Below, in pieces: positions 9,058 to 18,246 of a stretch of 44,970 nucleotides of DNA (the stretch's first letter is position 1; each line of letters starts with the position of its first letter). The position numbers and the translations under genes were made by a program. The notes under the pieces were generated by a model, which made no database searches, was not told the origin of the DNA, and saw only the letters and a program-made list of their open reading frames with translations. Source of the stretch: Candidatus Woesebacteria bacterium (GTDB lineage Bacteria > Patescibacteriota > Microgenomatia > UBA1400 > UBA12028); contig JAGOVC010000005.1 of assembly GCA_018060955.1 (NCBI GenBank), positions 1-44,970 of the forward strand, read 5' to 3'.

Positions 9058-10932
9058 ATGTCATCCGCTTTTCCAAAAACACAACTCCATGGCTTAGGAG
9101 CTATCGCACTTCCAACAGAAGTGCTTATTTTCTTCAAGCAAGATGGAGAACAATCACTTCTGCATACCGCCTCAAGCCAAAATGGAATTGAAATACACAC
9201 CCACAAAGATCATCCGGTTTTCCTGGATGAAAACGACCTAGAATTATCGGCACACGATCTTTCGGAGTTTCGCCTCTCTAAAACTGCAGAAAACTATGAG
9301 CTCGTCTACAAACGCGTGGTAGCAGATAGCACCCAAATTCATAAAGCAACCTCAATTGATGCAGTTACCTTTAAGTCGACTGGGAAAATGAATGTTCCGG
9401 AGCTTGGTGTCATTGTTCCAAACTTTACCTACAACAACAAACAAGTGATGTATTGGGGTGAGAAAGACATTCATGTGGCCTATTCCAGTGACGGCCTCAA
9501 CTGGGAAAGTGATGCAAGCCCGGTTCTCTCACAGTTTCAAGATCAATTTGGTGTCATGCCACTTCGGGTAGGAACAATCATTCCGACTCAGAATGGATTA
9601 CTGTTGATTTTCTATGCTGTAGGTCGAGAGGGAAGTGGAACACATCATTCCTTACACGCTGCTTTTTTTGATCTCGAAAATCCCTCAAAATTATTGCGAC
9701 GCTCGGAAACGTTATGGGAACAGACCGAAGAATGGAGCGGAACAAACGTCACTCCAGTAGGGGTAGTGTACTTTGATAAACGCTTAATCTCCTATTGGGA
9801 TTTCCATGAGGAGGGACTGTTTGCCATTGCCCACACTTCCCTAAAACATCACACGGTTGTTTCCCCAGTTCGTGCGACCGATTTACAACGCTTGACGCAG
9901 AATCCGCTGTTGACCCCTCTTAGTGCCCATTACTGGGAATCCAAAGCAGTGTTTAACCCCGCTGCAGTGGTGGAAGACGGAAAAGTACATTTGTTATATC
10001 GAGCGGTGGGTGATTCGGATATGTCTGTTCTTGGCTATGCCTCCAGCGTCAACGGTGTCGACTTCGAAGAACGACTGGATACCCCGGCATATATTCCCCG
10101 TGCAGATTTTGAAGGTGGTTTCCATGTTAAGTCCAAACCATCGTCCGGATACTATAGTCCCTACCAATCTGGTGGTGGTGGATATGGAGGTTGTGAAGAT
10201 CCTCGGTTAACGCGAATCGATGATCGATTCTATCTAACGTATGTCGCTTATGATGGTGGCAGTCCTCCCAGAGTTGCGTTAAGTTCGATTTCTGTGGAAG
10301 ATTTCCTCAACAAAGTATGGAAGTGGAAAGAGCCCGTCTTGATTTCACCTCCTGGAGTGGTTGATAAAAATGCGGTCGTTTTCCCTGAGAAAGTAAATGG
10401 CAAGTATGTTGTGTTACATCGAATTTTCCCCAATATTTTAGTAGACTTTGTCGATGATTTAGATGCTCTTGATGGTTCTACTTTCCTCAAAGGTGAATTT
10501 GCGATCCGACCCTCCCGAACGGGTTGGGACAATCGTAAAGTTGGGGCTGGGGCTCCTCCGATCAAGACCAAGGATGGGTGGTTGTTAATCTATCATTCGG
10601 TTGGAGAAGCAGATCCGGGGAAATACAAGATGGGCGCGATGCTCCTGGATTTGCAAGATCCAACAAAGGTACTCTATCGCACCGTCTCTCCGATCTTAGC
10701 TCCGGATGAGAACGCAGAAAATGAAGGTTGGAAATCTGGAGTTGCATATCCCTGCGGCGCTGTGATATTAAATGATTTGCTCTATGTATACTATGGTGGA
10801 GCAGATACCGTCGTTTGTGCCGCTACTGCAAATATTGATGAGTTCTTAAAAGAACTTAAAACTACAGGGAAAGTCTCATTGACTCCCGTAAGCGTTCATA
10901 CTCGCCACCAGTTACATCCACAACAAACATAA
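9058..10932 (+). CDS. GH130-type protein: degenerate propeller module plus intact-looking GH130 phosphorylase module
   Basis: A 624-residue cytoplasmic protein (no signal peptide) made of two five-bladed propeller-like halves. The C-terminal half (about 275-610) has the GH130 features: TPLSAHYWESKAVFNPAAV, LLYRAVG, the catalytic-Asp block GGCEDPRLT with D381, FPEKVNGKYVVLHR, GAPPIKTKDGWLLIYH and YVYYGGADTV. GH130 enzymes phosphorolyse beta-1,2- or beta-1,4-mannosides to mannose 1-phosphate, and some members are hydrolases. The N-terminal half (about 1-270) keeps propeller-like sequence (HVAYSSDGLNWES, GLLLIFYAVG) but has no EDPR, so it is probably non-catalytic. A Gly/Ser/Tyr-rich loop precedes the catalytic block. 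It is 14 bp upstream of a second GH130 gene. Specificity cannot be read from sequence. Confidence 0.85.
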   Translation: MSSAFPKTQLHGLGAIALPTEVLIFFKQDGEQSLLHTASSQNGIEIHTHKDHPVFLDENDLELSAHDLSEFRLSKTAENYELVYKRVVADSTQIHKATSIDAVTFKSTGKMNVPELGVIVPNFTYNNKQVMYWGEKDIHVAYSSDGLNWESDASPVLSQFQDQFGVMPLRVGTIIPTQNGLLLIFYAVGREGSGTHHSLHAAFFDLENPSKLLRRSETLWEQTEEWSGTNVTPVGVVYFDKRLISYWDFHEEGLFAIAHTSLKHHTVVSPVRATDLQRLTQNPLLTPLSAHYWESKAVFNPAAVVEDGKVHLLYRAVGDSDMSVLGYASSVNGVDFEERLDTPAYIPRADFEGGFHVKSKPSSGYYSPYQSGGGGYGGCEDPRLTRIDDRFYLTYVAYDGGSPPRVALSSISVEDFLNKVWKWKEPVLISPPGVVDKNAVVFPEKVNGKYVVLHRIFPNILVDFVDDLDALDGSTFLKGEFAIRPSRTGWDNRKVGAGAPPIKTKDGWLLIYHSVGEADPGKYKMGAMLLDLQDPTKVLYRTVSPILAPDENAENEGWKSGVAYPCGAVILNDLLYVYYGGADTVVCAATANIDEFLKELKTTGKVSLTPVSVHTRHQLHPQQT

Positions 10933-10946
10933 AGGAAAACCTCACT

Positions 10947-12851
10947 ATGGTGACCGTGAAACGCTGTGAACAAAACCCACTGTTGCTTCCCGATCCCAAA
11001 GCGGACTGGGAAAGCATTGCCGCTTTTAATGGATGCCCAGTCGTCCAGGGCGATACAACGCATCTGCTGTATCGAGCACTCTCTTTGACGCGACAATCGA
11101 GTGTCGGCTATGCGTCCAGTACCGATGGTATTCATTTTTCGGCGCACAGTCAGAAAATAGTTCCAGAATTTGAATGGGAAAAGTTTGGATGTGAAGACCC
11201 ACGCGTAGTCTGTATCGATTCCACGTTTTATATCACGTATACCGCACTATCCACATTTCCGTTTGGCCCAGAAGGGATCAAGTTAGCACTTGCAAAAACC
11301 ACTGATTTTGTGACGTTTGAAAAACATCCCATGACTCCCTTCAACGCGAAGGCGTCTGCCTTGTTTCCAGAAAAGATCAATGGAAAGTTCGCAATCATTT
11401 TAACTGCAAATACTGATCTTCCTCCGGCTCACATTGCAATCGCGATGTTCGAGCAGGAATCAGATCTTTGGAATCCTGAAGCATGGAGTAATTGGTACGA
11501 TGATCTCACCCAATACACACTCCCACTTCAGCGATCACCGGATGACCACATCGAATTAGGCGCTCCACCCATCAAAACAGAAAAGGGCTGGCTGCTATTT
11601 TATTCTTACATCCGAAATTACCGCTCTGATCATAAGATTTTTGGAATTGAAGCTGTGTTACTAGATTTGGACAATCCATATACGATTCTGGGACATACGC
11701 AAAATCCGCTCATGCTTCCCCAAGAATCCTATGAGGTCCATGGCGATGTGCCCAATATTATTTTCCCGACCGGAGCGCTTTTGTCTGGGGATACCATCAG
11801 AATTTACTACGGAGCTGCAGACACGACCTGCGCAATGGCAGAGTTGTCACTACAAGAGTTATTAGACCAATTGCTAAAAGTGGGAACGACTCCCATTCAC
11901 ATTTCTACGACAAAGCTAGAAATGGAACGCGCGCTGACCAACCCAATTATTTCACCACTTTCTGAACACACATGGGAAAACAAATTAACCTTTAATCCCG
12001 CTGCGATCTATGAGGGAGGTAAAGTCCACGTATTGTATCGAGCGATGGGCAGCGATGATACCTCGGTGGTTGGATATGCATCGTCCACCAATGGCATTCA
12101 TATTGAGACTCGATTACCAGATCCGATTTATATTCCAAGAATCCAGGAGGAATCAAAGAAAAAACCAGGAAACTCAGGCTGTGAAGATGCTCGGTTAACC
12201 AGAATCGGTGATCGCATCTACATGATGTATACCGCCTATGATGGAGAGAACACGACCAAAGTTGCGCTCACATGGATTACTGTGGACGACTTCTTGCAGC
12301 AGAGTTGGAATTGGTCACCTCCAATTTTAATTTCGGATCCCAGCAAAAACGATAAAGATGTCGTGCTATTTCCAGAGAAGATTCGTGACCGCTATTACTT
12401 TATTCATCGATTAGATCCGCACATGTGGATTGATAGTGTTGAAGATTTGGAATTTCACTCCAAGCCCTTCTTTACTGGGACCATCATGATGAGCCCTCGT
12501 GCAGGGAAGTGGGACGATGTAAAAATCGGAGCCAGTTGCCCTCCGATTAAGACAGAAAAAGGCTGGTTGCTGATTTACCATGGAATTGAAAGTTCGAGTA
12601 AGATGTATCGGCAAGGTGCCGTTCTCTTGGATTTAGAATATCCGGATCACATTTTAGCTCGATTAGATGAGCCTATTCTTGAACCCAAAGAATGGTACGA
12701 GAATAATGGACTACGTCCAGGAACAGTGTTCGCCTGTGGAGGCGTCGTTGTAGACGGATGTCTCCATCTCTATTACGGCGGAGCTGATCAATTCTGTGCA
12801 GTTGCCAGTATTCCCATGACAGAACTCTTAAGTGCCTTCACGTTGTCGTGA
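10947..12851 (+). CDS. Tandem double-domain GH130-type glycoside phosphorylase
   Basis: A 634-residue cytoplasmic protein containing two complete GH130 modules in one chain. Module 1 (about 1-305) has GCEDPR with D84, LFPEKINGKFAI, GAPPIKTEKGWLLFY and IYYGAADTTCA. Module 2 (about 320-630) has FNPAAIYEGGKVHVLYRA, GCEDAR with D414, LFPEKIRDRYYFIHR, CPPIKTEKGWLLIYHG and LYYGGADQFCAVA. Both retain the acidic residue that serves as proton donor in the family; module 2 changes the usual Pro after it to Ala. Most GH130 enzymes are single-domain chains of about 300-400 residues that oligomerise, so this may be a built-in dimer. It has an AAGGAA Shine-Dalgarno and follows the upstream GH130 gene by 14 bp, so the two form an operon. 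Confidence 0.9.
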   Translation: MVTVKRCEQNPLLLPDPKADWESIAAFNGCPVVQGDTTHLLYRALSLTRQSSVGYASSTDGIHFSAHSQKIVPEFEWEKFGCEDPRVVCIDSTFYITYTALSTFPFGPEGIKLALAKTTDFVTFEKHPMTPFNAKASALFPEKINGKFAIILTANTDLPPAHIAIAMFEQESDLWNPEAWSNWYDDLTQYTLPLQRSPDDHIELGAPPIKTEKGWLLFYSYIRNYRSDHKIFGIEAVLLDLDNPYTILGHTQNPLMLPQESYEVHGDVPNIIFPTGALLSGDTIRIYYGAADTTCAMAELSLQELLDQLLKVGTTPIHISTTKLEMERALTNPIISPLSEHTWENKLTFNPAAIYEGGKVHVLYRAMGSDDTSVVGYASSTNGIHIETRLPDPIYIPRIQEESKKKPGNSGCEDARLTRIGDRIYMMYTAYDGENTTKVALTWITVDDFLQQSWNWSPPILISDPSKNDKDVVLFPEKIRDRYYFIHRLDPHMWIDSVEDLEFHSKPFFTGTIMMSPRAGKWDDVKIGASCPPIKTEKGWLLIYHGIESSSKMYRQGAVLLDLEYPDHILARLDEPILEPKEWYENNGLRPGTVFACGGVVVDGCLHLYYGGADQFCAVASIPMTELLSAFTLS

Positions 12852-13174
12852 TGGAATTTCGCATTCGGTAATTCAACGGTCTTTAACGCTATAGTCTTTT
12901 TCATGGCTGTTATTACACTAAGAGATCCTATTGCACTTTATAGCTGGTGGTCGCTGAAAATTCCATCGATTGATCGATGCGATAGTTTTTATAGCGCTCC
13001 CCACCCTGCTTAGCTATTGTGCGACATGGCAATCGATCTAATTTACCTATAATAATCGACGCACGAGCGTTGCGAGTACCAAACGTTGAAAGAGTATTTG
13101 TACAACAGCAAACCAAGAGTGTGTCGTGTGGAACACCTACACAACTCTCACTTCCCTTTCAGCTCGTTTTAAGT
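12852..13174. other. Intergenic stretch with no convincing gene
   Basis: About 320 bp between the GH130 operon and the Pmp3-like gene. It contains a 36-codon ORF at 12903-13013 (plus) whose ATG lies 7 nt after TATAGT, but its sequence resembles nothing I know. Short dyads are present, for example ATCGAT-TG-ATCGAT near 12963-12976. I see no terminator, RNA family or longer supported ORF; a longer open frame beginning at 13019 runs into the reverse complement of the Pmp3-like gene and is rejected. Confidence 0.4.
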
Positions 13175-13336
13175 TTAGTGCGTGAAGATAATCCACAGTG
13201 CATGCAAAATCCCGGGAACATACCCTAGAAGGGTCAGAATAATATTCAGAAAGAAGTGAAAAGTAAAACCCACCTCTAAGAATACTGCTGCCGGGGGCAA
13301 CACAATTGCGATTAACATTTTTAATAGATCAGGCAT
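13175..13336 (-). CDS. YqaE/Pmp3 family small membrane protein
   Basis: A 53-residue two-helix membrane peptide of the Pmp3/YqaE/UPF0057 family (PF01679). The signatures are clear: the first helix ends in IVLPPAAVFLEVG, and the second segment carries the hallmark NIILTLLGYVPGILHALW. In yeast and plants the family modulates membrane potential and salt tolerance; bacterial members are often stress-induced. The ATG at 13336 is preceded by TACACT with a 7-nt gap and has no clear Shine-Dalgarno, so its transcript may be leaderless. It is divergent from the hydrolase gene at 13396 and is easily missed because of its length. Confidence 0.93.
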   Translation of the reverse strand: MPDLLKMLIAIVLPPAAVFLEVGFTFHFFLNIILTLLGYVPGILHALWIIFTH

Positions 13337-13395
13337 ATCACGTAGTGTACGATAGATAGCTCTACTCTTCTGTAAATACTCAGTAAGGATTCCTT

Positions 13396-14448
13396 ATGAA
13401 GTTATCAGTAATACTTGTGACTATTGCAGTAGTGTTTGTAGGAGTCGTTATTGCTCGGCAAGTCATTCTCTATGTTCAAGGTGGGACGATGCGCACCACC
13501 ACACCTTCAACACAGTTAGATCAACAGCTCGATCAGCCTCAGGCGGTCATCACACCACACGAATTAACCATCGATTTTCTTAAGGCGCAACAAACTCCCG
13601 GCAGTGAGATTACTGTTCATTCCACGCTTCCGGCTGGACGTAATTATTCTCGACAGGTCGTGTCCTATCAGTCACAAGGATTTCGAATTTATGGACTTCT
13701 CACGATTCCCACTGGAACGAAACCCGAGGGTGGTTGGCCTGTCATTGTGTTTAATCATGGATACATTGCACCTAGTGCATATAGAACTACAGAAAAGTAT
13801 GTTGCGTATCAGGACGCATTTGCGCGAGCAGGATATATTACCCTAAAGTCCGATTATCGTGGTCATGGATCCTCCGAAGGTCCAGCAACTGGTGCTTATG
13901 GATCACCGGGTTATGCCATTGATGTGCTCAATGCTGTTTCCTCACTAAAAATGTTCCCCGATGCCAATGGGGATAAAATTGGAATGTGGGGACACTCGAT
14001 GGGTGGATATATCACCTTGCGCGCGATGGTGGTTAACGGGGATATCAAAGCAGGAGTCATTTGGGCAGGGGTCGTCGCCTCCTATCCAGATATGCTCACA
14101 AACTGGCGTCGATCATCGCAGTCGCCCCAGCCAACTCCCACAGGTGTACGTCGCTGGCGCGAAGCATTGACTGCAGAATATGGTACTCCACAAGAGAATT
14201 CCACGTTCTGGAACTCTATCTCTGCGAATAGTTATTTGAAAGATATTTCGGGGCCTGTTCAAATTCACCATGGAACAGCGGATTCGACAGTTCCGGTAGA
14301 ATTCTCAACCACCTTGGATACTCAGCTACAAGCCGCAGGAAAAGACTCACAACTCTTCTTGTATTCGGGAGACGATCACAATCTTTCAAAGAATTTATCA
14401 CTGGCACTACAGCGCTCTGTAGTATTCTTTGACCAGCACGTGAAGTAA
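13396..14448 (+). CDS. Membrane-anchored alpha/beta hydrolase (S9/prolyl-oligopeptidase-like or esterase)
   Basis: A 350-residue protein with an N-terminal membrane anchor or signal (about 4-30), a polar linker (Thr/Gln/Asp-rich, 35-60), then an alpha/beta-hydrolase fold. The nucleophile elbow is GHSMGG with Ser201, the acid is probably Asp296 (HHGTADSTVP) and the base His328 (GDDHNLS), giving a complete triad. The oxyanion-hole region is VFNHGY and the family block DYRGHGSSEG is present. It probably acts outside the membrane; peptidase versus esterase cannot be told apart. An AAGGA Shine-Dalgarno 7 nt before the ATG supports the start. Confidence 0.9.
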   Translation: MKLSVILVTIAVVFVGVVIARQVILYVQGGTMRTTTPSTQLDQQLDQPQAVITPHELTIDFLKAQQTPGSEITVHSTLPAGRNYSRQVVSYQSQGFRIYGLLTIPTGTKPEGGWPVIVFNHGYIAPSAYRTTEKYVAYQDAFARAGYITLKSDYRGHGSSEGPATGAYGSPGYAIDVLNAVSSLKMFPDANGDKIGMWGHSMGGYITLRAMVVNGDIKAGVIWAGVVASYPDMLTNWRRSSQSPQPTPTGVRRWREALTAEYGTPQENSTFWNSISANSYLKDISGPVQIHHGTADSTVPVEFSTTLDTQLQAAGKDSQLFLYSGDDHNLSKNLSLALQRSVVFFDQHVK

Positions 14449-15168
14449 CTAGATATGGAATGCGCCACCGACAAGATAGGCAACGATCGCCGCTAATCCT
14501 CCAATAACCACCGTTTCGCCCACTGTTCGTGTGAGCGCATGTCCAGTGGCTCTCCATCGAAGAACTCCCAAGCTCAGCATTGCAATCACCGTAAACACAC
14601 AGGAAATCATAAAGACGGAGGATATGTTTCTAAATAAGAGGTATGGAAGAAGTGGTATGACTCCAAATCCTACAAACGAAATAAAAGTAACGACAGCCAT
14701 CCAGATATTATTTTGATTGGCAGTATTTGGAAGCCGTACATCTTGATCCATCATGAATTCAACCCAATAGGATTCATTGGATCGAAGCAATGTAGCAAAT
14801 TCCTGCGCCTTTTCCTGCTTAAAGCCTTTTGACTCTAAAAGTCGGATAGTTTCTTGAAACTGCGCATCAGGATTGTCACGAATTTTTTTTAGTTCTTTTT
14901 GTTTTTCATTGCTATAGACATCTGACTGCGATCGCGATGACAACAAATCACCTAACGCCATCGATACGCCGTCTGCAAACAAGTTTGCAAATCCAAATAA
15001 CAAGACAGTGAACACCGGGAGAATGCGGACATCTACCGCAGCTCCAGTAAACCCTGCAACCACCGCAAATGTGGTAATAATTCCGTCATTTCCTCCGTAC
15101 ACAATTTCTTTTAAATACGTGGACAAATATGACATGGTTGGTCGAGTCGGCGCTAAAGTCTTTGGCAT
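14449..15168 (-). CDS. VIT1/CCC1 family Fe2+/Mn2+ transporter-like protein
   Basis: A 239-residue membrane protein with the VIT signature KEIVYGGNDGIITTFAVVAGFTGA in the first helix, a second helix with FANLFADGVSMALGDLLSSRSQ, a cytosolic Glu/Lys-rich helical region (about 75-130) that in the family binds metal, and three further C-terminal helices. The family moves ferrous iron or manganese across membranes. The start is chosen as the second of two adjacent ATGs because TAGAAT lies exactly 6 nt before it; the other would be at 15171. It converges with the hydrolase gene with no gap. Confidence 0.9.
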   Translation of the reverse strand: MPKTLAPTRPTMSYLSTYLKEIVYGGNDGIITTFAVVAGFTGAAVDVRILPVFTVLLFGFANLFADGVSMALGDLLSSRSQSDVYSNEKQKELKKIRDNPDAQFQETIRLLESKGFKQEKAQEFATLLRSNESYWVEFMMDQDVRLPNTANQNNIWMAVVTFISFVGFGVIPLLPYLLFRNISSVFMISCVFTVIAMLSLGVLRWRATGHALTRTVGETVVIGGLAAIVAYLVGGAFHI

Positions 15169-15230
15169 CATTTCATTCTACTCCATAGTTCGTTGCTTTT
15201 AGTGTAGTAGTCTGCCATGATCAATCATGT

Positions 15231-15905
15231 ATGAGCTGGAAAGTTGTAAAGATTCTTCTCGGTTTACTAGTCGTCTTGTGTGTTAGCAATGTCATCTTCT
15301 TGAATGTCTACGTGTTTAAAATCTTGCCCTCTCAATTGGAACGGACAATTGCCCTTACCTCCATGGCATCTGAAAACACAACTGATTCTGAAGATTGTGG
15401 ACCAGCGTGTAAAATCTACCTGCAAGAAGAAATCGAAGAACTTCGTCAGTCACTGATCGCAACAGGCACATCAAAACTTGCAGTTAAACCCACTTCAACA
15501 CCAGCCGTCACGCCGACTCCCTCTCCTACGCCAATCCGCTCTATAGAGACGTATGTTCCATTAGGAGGTGGAAAAACTTCGCTAGATCAGTGGGAAGATT
15601 TAAAAGGCATCGAAGGCTACATTAATACGGAAAGCTATCCTCCCATCACCAACGTCTATTTTGAAGTTGCCTTACGAATTCCTACAAAAAACGGGAAAGT
15701 GAGTGCTAGACTTTACAACGTTACTGATAACCATCCAGTCTGGAATAGCGAGGTCAGTACGGAGAACGAAACTAGCACCTTTATCGGTTCACGCTCGCTT
15801 CAGCTCGATCCAGGAAACAAACTCTACAGAGTTCAACTGAAAACAACGTTGAGATATGAATCGATTCTAGATTTTTCTCGAATCAAAATTATCACATCCC
15901 TCTAA
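15231..15905 (+). CDS. Membrane-anchored protein with Pro/Thr linker and beta-rich C-terminal domain, unknown function
   Basis: A 224-residue protein. One N-terminal membrane helix (about 5-32) is followed by a short region with a Cys pair (DCGPACKIY), a helical stretch (EEIEELRQSLI), a Pro/Thr-rich linker (about 88-103, PTSTPAVTPTPSPTP) and a beta-sandwich-like domain of about 115 residues. This is an anchor-linker-exposed-domain design, also used by the GH5 protein in this window. I recognise no family. It probably acts on the cell surface. Confidence 0.72.
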   Translation: MSWKVVKILLGLLVVLCVSNVIFLNVYVFKILPSQLERTIALTSMASENTTDSEDCGPACKIYLQEEIEELRQSLIATGTSKLAVKPTSTPAVTPTPSPTPIRSIETYVPLGGGKTSLDQWEDLKGIEGYINTESYPPITNVYFEVALRIPTKNGKVSARLYNVTDNHPVWNSEVSTENETSTFIGSRSLQLDPGNKLYRVQLKTTLRYESILDFSRIKIITSL

Positions 15906-15920
15906 TCCCTTAAACATCAT

Positions 15921-16289
15921 TCATTTCGCCTGTGTGGTAGTGTAGTGATGAACTTTTTCAAAAAGTGTCGTTAGGTCAAATGGTTTTTCTAAATACCCAT
16001 CCGCATTGGCACGTGCTGCTAGTTCTTTTAGATCTGTGTGTGCGGAGACAAGAAGTACTGGTATTGTTGACAAGGTTGTCGATGATTTGAGAGTACGAAT
16101 AATCTCTTCGCCCGATACACCTTTAATGAAGTAGTCAACCAAAATTAGGTCAGGGAGAGACTGTTCGATAATCTGGGGCCACTGAGTGGGTTCCGTACAT
16201 GATTGAACAACATGTCCTTGTGATTCCAAAGCGATCGTCACTGCTTCTGCAATGGCCAGATCGTCATCAATGAACAAAATCGTTGCCAT
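15921..16289 (-). CDS. Single-domain response regulator (CheY-like receiver)
   Basis: A 122-residue stand-alone receiver domain. The acidic pocket is D8/D9/D10 at the end of strand 1, the phospho-acceptor is D52 (LILVDYF), the conserved Ser is S82 (LLVSAH) and the conserved Lys is K102 (LEKPF), so it should be phosphorylatable. There is no output domain and no histidine kinase nearby. It could act by protein-protein contact or as a phosphorelay intermediate. TATACT occurs 18 nt before the ATG. Confidence 0.93.
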   Translation of the reverse strand: MATILFIDDDLAIAEAVTIALESQGHVVQSCTEPTQWPQIIEQSLPDLILVDYFIKGVSGEEIIRTLKSSTTLSTIPVLLVSAHTDLKELAARANADGYLEKPFDLTTLFEKVHHYTTTQAK

Positions 16290-16393
16290 ACTTTTAGAAA
16301 AGTATGAGTATACACTACGACCTTAGATGCTTATGACTATTTCATTACGACTTTAATATATAGTAAGAAAATAATTTGCTACACTATTAGTAC

Positions 16394-17563
16394 ATGAACA
16401 TACAACGAATTGGAATTATTTTTATCATCCTTTTAGTTCTCGCGTTCCTCTATACGCGGTTCTTTGGTCCGCTTGAATCGCTACAAACGCTTTACACGCA
16501 GCCCCCAGTAACCTCCACACAACTGTCAGAAGATGTTTCCTATACCATACAGAGTGTTGCCACGAATTTGAAAGTTCCATGGAGCGTTGTGTTTACCTCG
16601 AAAACACGAGCCTTGATTTCAGAACGCTCCGGCTCCATACGGGTACTGGAGAATGACGTTCTCTCCCCTACTCCCTTGCATACCTTTTCGAATGTCTCCT
16701 CCAAATCCGAAGAAGGATTAATGGGATTGGCCGTTGATCCAAACTATGAGACGACGAAATACATCTATGCGTGCTATGCCACCATGGATGGATCAACAAT
16801 GTCGGATAAAGTCGTCCGATTGACTGATGAAGGAACTCGATTCACCAATGAGACAGTCATACTGGCTGGTATTCCCGCCGCTGTAAATCATGCTGGATGT
16901 CGCCTACGTTTTGGACCGGATCAAAAATTGTACATTACTACTGGGGAGGCGACGCAAAAAAATATTGCGCAGGATCGTAATTCACTGGGTGGGAAAATAT
17001 TACGCATCAATGCGGATGGAAGTATTCCGCAAGATAATCCCTTCCCGAATTCGCCTGTCTTTAGTCTAGGTCACCGAAATCCGCAAGGAATTGATTGGCA
17101 TCCCCTCACCAATCAACTATGGGAAACAGAACACGGACCCTCAGGAAATGACGGTCCTGGTGGTGGTGACGAGGTCAATAAGATTGAGGCGGGGAAAAAC
17201 TATGGCTGGCCGATCGTTTCTCATCAAAAAAGTGCACCTGAATTTGTAAGTCCGTCGCTGGTTTTTACTCCAGCGATCGCCCCGGCATCTGGAATGTTTT
17301 ATCGTGGATCTGTCTACCCACAATGGAAAAACAATTTTCTCTTTGGCATGCTTCGAGGCACTGGGATCATGCGCGTGCAATTTGATGATCAAGGAGAAAA
17401 AATCGTCTCAAACGCAAAAATTGACAACATCGATGTTGGTCGGGTTCGAGAAATCGTGGAGTCACCCGACGGAATTCTCTACTTTACGACTAGTAATCAG
17501 GATGGGCGAGGACGTGCTCGTCCACAGGATGATCAACTCTTCAAAATCATCGTCACCCAATAG
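16394..17563 (+). CDS. PQQ-dependent sugar dehydrogenase-like (glucose/sorbosone dehydrogenase) protein
   Basis: A 389-residue protein with an N-terminal membrane anchor (about 8-25) and a six-bladed GSDH propeller (PF07995). Recognisable blocks are LKVPWSVVF, EEGLMGLAVDPNY, NHAGCRLRFGPDQKLYITTG, SLGGKILRINADGSIP, GHRNPQGIDWHP, WETEHGPSG...GDEVN and GKNYGWP. The His residues in NHAG and GHRNPQG and the Glu-His of WETEHGP match the usual active-site and cofactor region. In this family PQQ or calcium binding is typical, but the gene neighbourhood has no PQQ genes, so the cofactor and substrate are uncertain. TACACT lies 8 nt before the ATG. Confidence 0.9.
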   Translation: MNIQRIGIIFIILLVLAFLYTRFFGPLESLQTLYTQPPVTSTQLSEDVSYTIQSVATNLKVPWSVVFTSKTRALISERSGSIRVLENDVLSPTPLHTFSNVSSKSEEGLMGLAVDPNYETTKYIYACYATMDGSTMSDKVVRLTDEGTRFTNETVILAGIPAAVNHAGCRLRFGPDQKLYITTGEATQKNIAQDRNSLGGKILRINADGSIPQDNPFPNSPVFSLGHRNPQGIDWHPLTNQLWETEHGPSGNDGPGGGDEVNKIEAGKNYGWPIVSHQKSAPEFVSPSLVFTPAIAPASGMFYRGSVYPQWKNNFLFGMLRGTGIMRVQFDDQGEKIVSNAKIDNIDVGRVREIVESPDGILYFTTSNQDGRGRARPQDDQLFKIIVTQ

Positions 17564-17632
17564 GTTCTTTCTTGGCTGGAATTATTTTCGACTTGCTCTC
17601 GCTAGTACCAATAGCGTACTCTCAAGCTCTAT

Positions 17633-18208
17633 ATGACCGGTCGAACCCACGATGTTGCAGCCTTTGCGGCGTTAACATTCGCACTCATTCAGCTACCACT
17701 TATCCCAATGTCGCTTCCTACCGCAGCGATGGCATTTGGAGCGAACTTTATCGGTGGTTTATTTCCTGACATTGATCAGCCAACTTCCGACTTATGGGAT
17801 AACTTTCGCGGTGGTGAATTCGTCTCCAAGGTTGTCTGTCGATTTTTAGGGGGACACCGTCATATCTCACATTCACTCATTGGCGTCGGACTGATTGGTT
17901 TTATTTTGGATAAGAGTCTGTATGCCGTGTCTAGTATTATTTTGATCGACATGCGTATCGTCTGGTGGTCTTTTATGATTGGGGTCGTCAGTCATCTGCT
18001 CATGGACATGCCAACGAAAGAAGGAATTCCCTTATTTTGGCCATTAAAGTTAAAAATAGGAATTCCTCCATTTCGATTCTTACGCATTCGGAGTGGACAC
18101 TTCGTTGAGAATTTCATCATCTTTCCTGGGTTCTGTCTTTTGATTCTCTATCTTCTGTTTACTAATCAAGTGAAGGTCTTGGACTTTTTGCATAACTACA
18201 TCCGCTAA
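17633..18208 (+). CDS. YdjM-type membrane-bound metal-dependent hydrolase family protein
   Basis: A 191-residue membrane protein of the LexA-binding/inner-membrane metal-dependent hydrolase family (PF04307). Diagnostic blocks are [14 protein letters not shown] with the first His, [30 protein letters not shown] and [19 protein letters not shown], supplying the His/Asp set thought to bind metal. There are four to five hydrophobic segments. The biochemical role of the family is poorly defined; bacterial YdjM is SOS-linked and YfhO-like members act on lipids. It stands 44 bp upstream of mutS on the same strand and may be co-transcribed with it. Confidence 0.88.
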   Translation: MTGRTHDVAAFAALTFALIQLPLIPMSLPTAAMAFGANFIGGLFPDIDQPTSDLWDNFRGGEFVSKVVCRFLGGHRHISHSLIGVGLIGFILDKSLYAVSSIILIDMRIVWWSFMIGVVSHLLMDMPTKEGIPLFWPLKLKIGIPPFRFLRIRSGHFVENFIIFPGFCLLILYLLFTNQVKVLDFLHNYIR

Positions 18209-18246
18209 ATCTTGACGGTGATCAGGAAGAACGATACAACCTACAA

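Noticed and set aside
12928-13116. 62-codon minus-strand ORF in the intergenic stretch
   Set aside because: No start signals and no recognisable protein features.
13019-13228. 69-codon plus-strand ORF
   Set aside because: Its second part is the reverse complement of the Pmp3-like gene, and the peptide resembles no family.
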